Shown: in pieces, positions 1-5,671 of the stretch
How positions within the stretch are numbered: position 1 is the stretch's first letter
Layout of the letters: each line of letters begins with the position of its first letter
DNA from: Bifidobacterium breve
GTDB taxonomy: Bacteria > Actinomycetota > Acidimicrobiia > Acidimicrobiales > Ilumatobacteraceae
DNA: 5,671 bases
Reading direction: 5' to 3'
NCBI GenBank assembly: GCA_943325435.2
Contig: CALPPK020000098.1
Coordinates: forward strand, 1-5,671
The notes under the pieces: model-generated
What the model saw: only the letters and a program-made list of their open reading frames with translations
What the model was told of the DNA's origin: nothing
Database searches by the model: none
Translations under genes and position numbers: made by a program

Positions 1-1498
1 GCAGAGCATCGCGTTGTGCGTACAACTGACGATGCGTGTAGCGCACACCTTTGGCAGGTCCTGTCGCACCAGACGTAAACAACACTGCCGCAAGATCATC
101 AGCACTCGGTTCGGGGGCACTTACGAACTCAAGTTTTTTGACAACAGGAGAACTAGAAAGTGTAGAAAGACGAATCATTGAGGCACGAGGCGCCCATCGC
201 AATAAGTGTGCGGCAGCAGTAGCTTTCACAGGTCCAATCACGTGACTAACCCTCGAAGCACGAATTGCTGACTTAAGGCCTCGTAGACCAAGACCTCTGT
301 CTGCAATCACTGCAATTGCGCCGATGCGCCAACACGCATAAACAACGGCAATCAGATCAACGCTTGGTGGAACCAATACAGCGATTCGTTCGCCACGTCG
401 TACGCCACGGTGATGCAACGCTTCTGCATACGTAGCGACTCGCGCCGCAAAGTCTGGCCGCGTGATAGAGACATTTGCTGCAGCATCTGTGATTGCAATG
501 TCGTCTGTGTTGACCCAATGATCAATTTGAGACCACAACGTTGAATCGTTACTTTCGCTAGGCGAAAACTTTTCCTGCGACGTACCCGCTCTTGCTTCTT
601 CTATTGCCGCTTCGACAAATGGCGCAATTGATACTTCAAGCACTGTTAAATGCCCCGAATCTGCAATTCGATGCAACGCCACGTTTTGAAACCTATTCAG
701 AAGGTCATGCGCAAAATCGTCATTGAACACAGGATCACGACTGCCCCATACCAACCGGACAGGAACTGTTAAGGCCAACACTTTGTCAGCAACTTCAGCA
801 ATATCTTCAGATGATGGGTGCCGGGTAGTTAACGGCGCATCGGCTACAAAATCTGCAACACCATTGCGCCGACTACGACGTCGATACGGGAATGCCAAGG
901 CTGTTCGTTGCAGGGCAGTGACGCCGCGACCTGGAAGGAATGGTGTGCCGCGCACGAACAGTGACGAATATTTAGTGACAAGCCGGTGAACACCAGTGGC
1001 AGCAGCAAGGCGGATAAGCAACGGTGCGCGACGATTGTGTGGAACTGCAATCCCTGTATTCGAAAGAACTAAACCAGCAACACGTTCAGGGTGCGCAACT
1101 GCGTAACCCATTCCGATTGCCCCGCCCCAGTCTTGAGCAACTATCCAGATTGGTGCATCGATGTTGAGTGAATTGACTAGGTCATTGATATCCGCAACAC
1201 GATCACGGTACGTGCGTGTGGATACTTGTTCAGAAAAACCCATTGATAAATGATCGGGTGCAATTACACGAAAATCTGAATTCAATTCGTTCAATAAACG
1301 TGACCACAAAAATGACCACGTTGGGTTGCCGTGAAGGCACAACACGACAGGCGCATCTTTCTTGGTTCCTGGACGGTCAAGCAGATGCCATTGGTGTATT
1401 GCGCCGTCATGGCTAGGCACTTTGACTGTGCGCGACCATGAGGGGTCAATTCCGAACGTTGCAAAATCAGCAACGAGCGAAGGCTGGATGCTTACCAA
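1..1498 (-). CDS. oleBC: OleBC fusion: beta-lactone decarboxylase (OleB) + beta-lactone synthetase (OleC), 3' end cut off
   Basis: The minus frame is open from the TTG at 1498 to the left edge: 499 codons and no stop, so the gene continues outside the window. Residues about 25-300 are an alpha/beta hydrolase of the haloalkane-dehalogenase-like OleB type, with an oxyanion segment HGNPTW (56-61), nucleophile motif QDWGG (D123), probable acid D255 in WGSRDP, and histidine H283 in DSGH. A polar linker (about 301-320) leads into an AMP-binding domain whose P-loop is FTSGATGPAKG (474-484); the rest of OleC is missing. In the known pathway OleC makes a beta-lactone from the 2-alkyl-3-hydroxyacid with ATP, and OleB removes CO2 to give a cis-olefin. 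TTG at 1498 is chosen because an in-frame TGA lies just upstream (1507-1505), a weak GAG sits 5 nt before it, and it keeps the full hydrolase N-terminus; GTG at 1420 is the alternative. It overlaps oleA by 7 nt, suggesting translational coupling. The fusion call is strong; activity is inferred from homology. Confidence 0.9.
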   Translation of the reverse strand, partial: MVSIQPSLVADFATFGIDPSWSRTVKVPSHDGAIHQWHLLDRPGTKKDAPVVLCLHGNPTWSFLWSRLLNELNSDFRVIAPDHLSMGFSEQVSTRTYRDRVADINDLVNSLNIDAPIWIVAQDWGGAIGMGYAVAHPERVAGLVLSNTGIAVPHNRRAPLLIRLAAATGVHRLVTKYSSLFVRGTPFLPGRGVTALQRTALAFPYRRRSRRNGVADFVADAPLTTRHPSSEDIAEVADKVLALTVPVRLVWGSRDPVFNDDFAHDLLNRFQNVALHRIADSGHLTVLEVSIAPFVEAAIEEARAGTSQEKFSPSESNDSTLWSQIDHWVNTDDIAITDAAANVSITRPDFAARVATYAEALHHRGVRRGERIAVLVPPSVDLIAVVYACWRIGAIAVIADRGLGLRGLKSAIRASRVSHVIGPVKATAAAHLLRWAPRASMIRLSTLSSSPVVKKLEFVSAPEPSADDLAAVLFTSGATGPAKGVRYTHRQLYAQRDAL

Positions 1499-2520
1499 AG
1501 AATCTCAAGGGCACTTGTATTAAGACCAGACCCAATGCCAAGGCACAACACGCGTTGGCCCAATTGAATCTTGTCTTGCACACTGGCCAACGTAATAGGA
1601 ATAGCCGCAGGGCCGATGTTGCCGAAATGAGGAAAAGTAATTGGAGCCTTTGAAGGATCTATACCAAGACGATCACACAACATCGTTGTATGCACTTTGC
1701 TGACCTGATGCAAGATGTACCAGTCAACGTCAGCGGGCGACCAATCGAAGTCGACAAGCGCTTCAGTCCATGCTTCATCTGCCAAGTCAAGACCAGCGAC
1801 TAACAATCCATGAGTATCTGTAGTCATGCGATCAAGGTCGCCTACACACAACGCATTGTGTTCGGTTGCTGCTCGTGCCATGCCGCCTATCAATCGATGC
1901 GTCTCAGGATGACGGTTCGTGCTTGACATCACCATTGCTGCAGCTCCAGAGCCGAGTGTGAGCGAAGCAAACTCTGCAAATACATCTAGAGCTGTTGAAT
2001 CAGGCTGACGCAGTCGTGCAATAGTCGCCTCTTGAGGCTGGCGACTGCCTTCTCCGTCCACAATGAGCACATATTCCACCGAGCCAGAATCAATCATGGT
2101 GGCTGCGAGATGCATCGCGTTGACAAATCCGAGGCACGCGTTTCCAATGTCAAAATTCAGGCACGAAGAAGACAATTTCAAGCGATCGTGCACCAGGCAT
2201 GCAACAGACGGCTCAAGATGTTCTTTGCATACTGACGTAGAAATCAATGCACCAATTTGTGAGGGATCAATTCCCGCTTTTTCAATTGCGAGCTTCCCTG
2301 CCATTGCAGCCGCATCAGAGAACGAGACATCTTCATCCCACCAGCGACGTTCTTCTATGCCTGCTAACCCAGCAAGCAACCCTGCTCTGAGGCCATTGCG
2401 TTTGTACACCTCTGCCAATTGCTCATCTATCCATTCGGAAGTGATGACATTCGGGGCTTCAACCGATGCAACACTCAATATGCCGGCATGCTGATGTCGA
2501 AATACTGAATTTCCGGCCAT
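1492..2520 (-). CDS. oleA: OleA, thiolase-superfamily acyl-CoA condensing enzyme (2-alkyl-3-ketoacid synthase)
   Basis: From the ATG at 2520 the protein has 342 residues and resembles Xanthomonas OleA along its length. It catalyses the first step of head-to-head olefin synthesis, a non-decarboxylative Claisen condensation of two fatty acyl-CoAs. Nucleophile C129 lies in GNACLGF, the base E103 in HLEPS, H271 in LHQVS and N301 in GNIGP. Their mutual spacing (26, 142 and 172 residues relative to the cysteine) equals that of E117, C143, H285 and N315 in the Xanthomonas enzyme as I remember it. The end, GIGSGLN followed by a terminal LW, is also typical. E103 distinguishes OleA from FabH-type synthases, the main alternative. 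The frame extends to an ATG at 2592 (366 aa), but the extra 24 residues match nothing in OleA and would use up most of the divergent spacer. Only a weak AAAGA lies before the ATG at 2520. It is the first gene of an oleA-oleBC operon. Confidence 0.93.
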   Translation of the reverse strand: MAGNSVFRHQHAGILSVASVEAPNVITSEWIDEQLAEVYKRNGLRAGLLAGLAGIEERRWWDEDVSFSDAAAMAGKLAIEKAGIDPSQIGALISTSVCKEHLEPSVACLVHDRLKLSSSCLNFDIGNACLGFVNAMHLAATMIDSGSVEYVLIVDGEGSRQPQEATIARLRQPDSTALDVFAEFASLTLGSGAAAMVMSSTNRHPETHRLIGGMARAATEHNALCVGDLDRMTTDTHGLLVAGLDLADEAWTEALVDFDWSPADVDWYILHQVSKVHTTMLCDRLGIDPSKAPITFPHFGNIGPAAIPITLASVQDKIQLGQRVLCLGIGSGLNTSALEILW

Positions 2521-2645
2521 AGGGACGATCTTTCGTGTTGAGTACGAGTTACAGGCTAGTGAGAGCACCGCATTTCTAGACCACGGGGACACTTAATCGG
2601 CGAATAATTGCCCATTTATGCGAAAACCAGTGCCAGACTTCCTAA
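2521..2645. promoter_or_regulatory. Divergent intergenic region between oleA and rlmA
   Basis: These 125 bases separate the start chosen for oleA (minus strand) from rlmA (plus strand), so promoters for both transcripts should lie here or overlap the gene starts. I could not identify a convincing -35/-10 pair for either direction; AT-rich stretches at about 2601-2620 are the most likely place. No strong Shine-Dalgarno precedes either gene. The rlmA leader directly before its ATG has no purine-rich run, so leaderless or weakly SD-dependent initiation is possible. If oleA really starts at 2592, the spacer shrinks to 53 bases. Confidence 0.5.
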
Positions 2646-2652
2646 ATGGGCA
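2609..2652. repeat. Perfect 10-bp inverted repeat in the oleA/rlmA spacer
   Basis: The left arm TGCCCATTTA (2609-2618) and right arm TAAATGGGCA (2643-2652) are exact reverse complements separated by 24 bases. The right arm contains the rlmA start codon (2646-2648). The centre-to-centre distance is 34 bp, about three helical turns, which would suit a regulator bound at two half-sites on one face of the DNA. In RNA it could form a stem that hides the rlmA start, but only if transcription begins upstream of 2609. The arms are seen directly; a function is inference. Confidence 0.55.
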
Positions 2653-3434
2653 CAGACATCGGCGTTTTTACAGTCTTCGCCTGCCCACATTGCACAAAGC
2701 CACTTCACTTGAATCAGCATGAGGCTCGATGCGAGAACAATCACCTCTTCGATCGATCTCGAGATGGGTACATCAATCTCATAGTCGGTGGACGACTTGC
2801 CGCATCAACAACGTCTGGCGATACACCAGAGTCGCTTCGTTCTCGTCGAGACTTCTTCGCCACGGGGTCATACACACCAATTGCGTCCGCACTTGCAAAC
2901 GCATTACACGACATATCCGGTCCTGTTCTTGATGTTGGATGTGGTGAGGGCTACTACTTCACACACATCAACGCCACAGAAAAGTACGGCATCGATATTT
3001 CAAAGAAGGCAGTCCAGATGGCGGGCAAACTATTGCCCGATGCCAAATTTGCTGTTGCATCGGCATTTCGCCTTCCCATTGTTGACCATTCATGTGCCGC
3101 AGTCTTTTCGGTCTTTGCGCCGCATTCATTCGAGGAATATGCACGAGTGTTGAAGCCAGGCGGCAAATGGGTCACTGTCACACCGGGCCCGCATCATCTA
3201 CGACAAATGCGCCCGAAACGTGACCAATCTATTGATAAACGTGAAGAACTTCGAAGCGAACCACCAGCGCAAGCACATCATGCAGAACGTGTTCAATTTG
3301 AACTTGACCTTTCCCCTAGCGCTGCACATGATTTGTTTTCGATGACCCCACTGGTTTGGCAGACCGCTGCAGATGCGTCACCTACAACACATGTCAGTGT
3401 CGATGTTTGGGTCTCGTCGGGCACTTCGCTCTAA
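2646..3434 (+). CDS. rlmA: RlmA-family 23S rRNA (guanine-N1)-methyltransferase
   Basis: This 262-residue protein has the RlmA layout. An N-terminal zinc finger has probable ligands C13, C16, C29 and H33, followed by the family pattern FDRSRDGYINL (35-45). Next come GDTPESLRSRRDFF (58-71), a linker typical of the family, and a class I SAM-binding fold with motif I VLDVGCGEG (94-102). An acidic strand end YGID follows, then a FAPHSFEE/LKPGG region. Members methylate G745 (RlmA-I, E. coli type, 269 aa) or G748 (RlmA-II, TlrB type, which contributes to tylosin resistance) in hairpin 35 of domain II of 23S rRNA, near the peptide exit tunnel. Which guanine is used here cannot be decided by eye; the actinobacterial context makes the RlmA-II type plausible. 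The ATG leaves 12 residues before the first zinc ligand, as usual. It is the first gene of a two-gene plus-strand unit and diverges from oleA. No clear ribosome binding site is visible. Confidence 0.88.
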   Translation: MGTDIGVFTVFACPHCTKPLHLNQHEARCENNHLFDRSRDGYINLIVGGRLAASTTSGDTPESLRSRRDFFATGSYTPIASALANALHDISGPVLDVGCGEGYYFTHINATEKYGIDISKKAVQMAGKLLPDAKFAVASAFRLPIVDHSCAAVFSVFAPHSFEEYARVLKPGGKWVTVTPGPHHLRQMRPKRDQSIDKREELRSEPPAQAHHAERVQFELDLSPSAAHDLFSMTPLVWQTAADASPTTHVSVDVWVSSGTSL

Positions 3435-3443
3435 CGTAACAAC

Positions 3444-4019
3444 ATGTTGAAATTCGATACTGCGTATTACAAACGGTTTTACGGTGACAACGGAGCACAC
3501 GACGCCGAAAAGATCGCTTACCTCGCAACGGCAGTTCATCATCTTGCTGCATGGTGGGGAATCAACATCACTTCAGTTCTTGATGTAGGTGCCGGAATGG
3601 GAATGTGGCGCGACTGGTACCACACGTCATTTCCTCAAGTCGCCGTCCGTTCAATAGACGTCAGTGAACATGCGTGCAAAACATGGAATCATGAGCAGCG
3701 AGACATAGCTACATGGCGTCCTCGCGGAAAATTCGACCTTGTCGTGTGTCATAGCGTTTTGCAATACCTTGATAATCAATCAGTTATTCAAGCTTTCAAT
3801 AATCTTGCAACTGCCACACGACACGTTATGTATCTCGAGCTCCCCACTAAGTGGGACTATGAGAACATCATCGACGAATCTGGAACTGATTTGCAGGTTC
3901 ATCACCGTTCGGCACAGTGGTATCGCAAACAACTCTCACTACATTTTCGTCAGGTCGGTGCCGGATTATGGGTGCCACTCAACGGCATCCCAATGTATGA
4001 GTTAGAGGCAAGCCGCTAG
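3444..4019 (+). CDS. Small class I SAM-dependent methyltransferase, substrate unknown
   Basis: The 191-residue protein starts 9 nt after the rlmA stop, so it is probably cotranscribed and translationally coupled; no Shine-Dalgarno is visible. Motif I, VLDVGAGMG, lies at 45-53. A second-strand acidic residue follows in RSIDVSEHA, and the strand-4 motif FDLVVCHSVLQYLDN is typical of methyltransferase_11/23-like Rossmann folds. The fold and SAM binding are well supported, but there is no recognisable substrate domain. The protein is near the minimum size for a catalytic core, with a short N-terminal helix (YYKRFYGD) that may cover the cofactor. I do not recognise a named family. Small-molecule or lipid methylation, or help with rRNA modification next to rlmA, are all possible. 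Its stop codon overlaps that of the convergent DUF35 gene. Confidence 0.85.
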   Translation: MLKFDTAYYKRFYGDNGAHDAEKIAYLATAVHHLAAWWGINITSVLDVGAGMGMWRDWYHTSFPQVAVRSIDVSEHACKTWNHEQRDIATWRPRGKFDLVVCHSVLQYLDNQSVIQAFNNLATATRHVMYLELPTKWDYENIIDESGTDLQVHHRSAQWYRKQLSLHFRQVGAGLWVPLNGIPMYELEASR

Positions 4020-4426
4020 CGAGATGCCGGACGGAAGCGATACAAAGCGCTTCCCTCTCCCGTGTCGTGAAACACCATCTCTACGGGCATTCCAATGTGT
4101 AATGAATCAATGTCGCAATCGACAATGTTGGTCATAATACGTGGCCCATCAGCCAGCTCTACATAAGCAATGACAAATGGTCCAGCGTCCTGAAACGCGC
4201 CCTTGCCCTTGCGCACAACGGTGAAACTATAAATAGTGCCCGTCTGCTGCGCATCGAATGTTGACACAGCTTCTGTCCAACACGACGGACAGTTACGCCG
4301 TGGGAACCACAAAACAATGTTGCACGCATCACAGCGCTGCAAAATGAAACGACCCTCCGTGGTGGCCTTCCAAAATTCAGCGGTGGTCGAGTTAATTACG
4401 GGTGCAGGTGCTGGCAACATGGTCAT
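4016..4426 (-). CDS. DUF35 zinc-ribbon/OB-fold acyl-CoA-associated protein, partner of the adjacent thiolase
   Basis: The 136-residue protein has the standard DUF35 layout and length. An N-terminal helix (TAEFWKATTEGRF, 15-27) is followed by a rubredoxin-like zinc ribbon with ligands C32, C35, C46 and C49 (CDAC and CPSC). A C-terminal OB fold contains GTIYSFTVVRKG and PFVIAYVELADGPRI. Family members such as ChsH2 in steroid degradation bind acyl-CoA substrates and form stable complexes with an SCP2-type thiolase or aldolase. Here the start codon overlaps the stop of the thiolase gene by ATGA, and an AAGAGG sequence sits just upstream, so the two are almost certainly coexpressed. A second Met codon lies two codons in (4420) and could also be used; the ATGA overlap and SD favour the first. 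I expect no catalysis by this protein alone. Confidence 0.88.
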   Translation of the reverse strand: MTMLPAPAPVINSTTAEFWKATTEGRFILQRCDACNIVLWFPRRNCPSCWTEAVSTFDAQQTGTIYSFTVVRKGKGAFQDAGPFVIAYVELADGPRIMTNIVDCDIDSLHIGMPVEMVFHDTGEGSALYRFRPASR

Positions 4427-5580
4427 GCGTCCTCTTGTCCAAGAATGAGTGTGACGGAACCATGCTTTGAACCAAGACTTCCGCCCGTTCCGTGAGCTAG
4501 TGAAATTTGGCAGTTCGGCACTTGTACCGACGGATGGGCTTCCCCACGCATCTGACGCACGGCTTCAATTACTTTCGTAATTCCACCTCGGTTTGAGGGA
4601 TGGTTATTGCACAGTCCACCACCGTCAGTATTGAATGGCAGTTTTCCGAATGGTGCGACAAGGCCGCCATCCATAACAAATTTTCCGCCTTGTCCTTTTT
4701 CGCAAAAACCAAGATCTTCAATTGTTTGTAAAACAGTGATTGTGAAACTGTCATAGATCGACGCGTACTTAATATCTGCAACACTGACTCCGGCTTCAGC
4801 GAACGCACGTGGCCCAGACCACACAGCGCCGGTATACGTAAGGTCAATGCCGCCATTACTGGTGTGTTTGATTGCTTCGCCGTGACCAAGAATTTTCGCC
4901 GATGTGCGATTAAGTGACCGCGCAACTTCAGGCGACACCACAACCAAGGCGCCACCGCCATCGGTAACAACACAACAGTCGAGACGGTGTAACGGATCAG
5001 CTACTAGCGGGGAATTCAATACGTCTTCAACAGTGACTGCGTACGGCAGAAAGGCATTTGGGTTGTATTGAGCGTGGATACTTGCAGCGACTTTGATTTC
5101 GGCTAACTGCGCAGATGTTGTGCCGAACTCATACATGTGGCGCTGCGCAGCTAGTGCGTATGTGTGTGGAGCTCCAGACACGCCCCATCCTGATTCGAAT
5201 CCGGCTTCGGGACTTTGTGCATATGCCACGACAGATCTACCGGTACGGGGTTTTCCGGCCAAAGTAATAAGTGCCACTGAACATTTACCGGCTGCGATAG
5301 CTGCAGCAGCATGACCAACATGAGCCAGATAAGAGGAGCCGCCCGTTTCTGTGCTGTCGATGTAGCTCGGACTCAAACCAAAATGTTCCACCAATGACAT
5401 TGGTCCGAAACCTGCCGTGCCATCACAGAACACTGCATCAACGTCGCTCATCGCCAAGCCAGCATCAGCCAAAGCACCGAGCGCAACTTCTGTGTGGATC
5501 TCAAACAATGTGCGGTCAGGAATATCGCGACGGGGGTGTTCGTAAATACCGGCTACGTATGCCGCTCCTCGAATAGTCAT
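4423..5580 (-). CDS. SCP2/lipid-transfer-type thiolase homologue lacking the N-terminal catalytic cysteine
   Basis: The 385-residue protein is a full-length thiolase-superfamily member of the non-specific lipid-transfer (SCPx/Ltp) class. Visible family segments are FCDG (51-54), TGGSSYLAHVG (79-89), a central DCCVVTDGGGALVV (201-214), YDSFT (276-280), NTDGGGLCNNHP (317-328) and a C-terminal LAHGTGG (361-367). In classical thiolases the acyl-carrying cysteine sits near the position of residues 78-83. Here that stretch is E-T-G-G-S-S with no cysteine between 53 and 99, and the second cysteine site (CxG near the C-terminus) appears as AHG. That fits non-thiolytic members such as Ltp2, which with a DUF35 partner carries out a retro-aldol cleavage of steroid side-chain CoA thioesters. 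The substrate here is unknown, and annotation as acetyl-CoA acetyltransferase would be misleading. The ATG at 5580 follows AGAG with a 4-nt spacer. The next gene, DUF35, overlaps it by 4 nt. Confidence 0.88.
   Translation of the reverse strand: MTIRGAAYVAGIYEHPRRDIPDRTLFEIHTEVALGALADAGLAMSDVDAVFCDGTAGFGPMSLVEHFGLSPSYIDSTETGGSSYLAHVGHAAAAIAAGKCSVALITLAGKPRTGRSVVAYAQSPEAGFESGWGVSGAPHTYALAAQRHMYEFGTTSAQLAEIKVAASIHAQYNPNAFLPYAVTVEDVLNSPLVADPLHRLDCCVVTDGGGALVVVSPEVARSLNRTSAKILGHGEAIKHTSNGGIDLTYTGAVWSGPRAFAEAGVSVADIKYASIYDSFTITVLQTIEDLGFCEKGQGGKFVMDGGLVAPFGKLPFNTDGGGLCNNHPSNRGGITKVIEAVRQMRGEAHPSVQVPNCQISLAHGTGGSLGSKHGSVTLILGQEDA
4431..4436 (-). promoter_or_regulatory. Ribosome binding site of the DUF35 gene, inside the thiolase 3' end
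   Basis: On the minus strand AAGAGG lies 4 nt before the ATG at 4426 and within the last codons of the thiolase gene. It is the best Shine-Dalgarno in the window and supports the ATG that overlaps the thiolase stop. Confidence 0.6.
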
Positions 5581-5607
5581 CGTTCTCTGCTCTGCACTGT
5601 GTTCGCC

Positions 5608-5671
5608 ATGGGAGTTCCATTAGAACAGGCATCCGAATGTGTCGCCAAAGCGGACGGCCTGCCACTTGTCA
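5608..5671 (+). CDS. Possible 5' end of a divergent gene, cut off by the window edge
   Basis: A plus-strand frame opens with ATG at 5608 and stays open for 21 codons to the right edge. Its start (MGVPLEQASECVAKADGLPLV) reads like a natural amphipathic N-terminus, but it is too short to identify. Against it, only 27 bases separate it from the divergent thiolase start, leaving little room for two promoters, and no ribosome binding site is visible. The competing view is that a minus-strand gene upstream of the thiolase ends here, either at the TAA near 5621 or in the frame whose TGA overlaps the thiolase ATG (5579-5577). Confidence 0.3.
   Translation, partial: MGVPLEQASECVAKADGLPLV

Noticed and set aside
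1291..1473. 60-residue minus-strand reading frame inside oleBC
   Set aside because: It lies in another frame of the same strand as the hydrolase domain, whose conserved motifs show which frame is used.
1..1498. OleB domain as a true haloalkane dehalogenase
   Set aside because: The motifs (HGNPTW, QDWGG, DSGH) are shared with dehalogenases, but fusion to OleC and position after oleA point to beta-lactone decarboxylase.
2063..2494. 143-residue plus-strand frame opposite oleA
   Set aside because: It is antisense to strongly conserved OleA sequence and has no recognisable domain, so it is a shadow of codon bias.
2521..2592. N-terminal extension of OleA with a hydrophobic AVLSLAC stretch resembling a lipoprotein signal
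   Set aside because: The residues before the cysteine do not fit a lipobox (Ser rather than Leu at -3), the hydrophobic core is too short, and OleA is cytoplasmic. It is more likely untranslated leader.
2521..2645. Candidate sigma-70 promoters (TAGAAA near 2571-2577 for oleA; AATAAT near 2603-2608 for rlmA)
   Set aside because: No matching -35 element at proper spacing was visible, so I list only the region.
4014..4021. Palindrome CGCTAGCG as a bidirectional terminator
   Set aside because: It has no loop, only short flanking complementarity and no adjacent T-run, so it would not form a stable terminator hairpin.

Overview
The window looks like chromosomal DNA of an actinobacterium with roughly balanced base composition (about half G+C by eye on several lines). 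The main clue is a fused oleB-oleC gene next to oleA, an arrangement known mostly from Actinobacteria. A freshwater or marine lineage such as Acidimicrobiia would fit the moderate GC, but that placement is inference.

Layout from left to right. Positions 1-2520 (minus strand) carry oleA followed by an oleBC fusion that overlaps the oleA stop by 7 nt and runs off the left edge. Together they encode most of the head-to-head long-chain olefin pathway. OleA condenses two fatty acyl-CoAs to a 2-alkyl-3-ketoacid. OleD, not in this window, reduces the ketone. The OleC domain forms a beta-lactone, and the OleB domain decarboxylates it to a cis-olefin. Positions 2521-2645 are a divergent intergenic spacer with a perfect 10-bp inverted repeat whose right arm covers the next start codon.

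Positions 2646-4019 (plus strand) hold two methyltransferase genes 9 nt apart: an RlmA-type 23S rRNA guanine-N1 methyltransferase with its zinc finger, and a small class I SAM methyltransferase of unknown substrate. The second gene meets the next one tail to tail, and their stop codons share the four bases CTAG.

Positions 4016-5580 (minus strand) are a two-gene operon with an ATGA overlap. It encodes an SCP2/lipid-transfer-type thiolase homologue lacking the usual N-terminal nucleophilic cysteine, and a DUF35 zinc-ribbon/OB-fold partner. Such pairs act on acyl-CoA thioesters, for example the Ltp2-ChsH2 aldolase of steroid side-chain degradation. The last 90 bases cannot be assigned with confidence; a short plus-strand reading frame starts at 5608 and leaves the window.

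The window therefore combines acyl-CoA chemistry (olefin synthesis and a thiolase/DUF35 pair) with an rRNA modification gene. I see no mobile element, CRISPR array, tRNA or rRNA gene. I found no clearly new system; the points most worth checking are the OleBC fusion, the cysteine-less thiolase and the inverted repeat.
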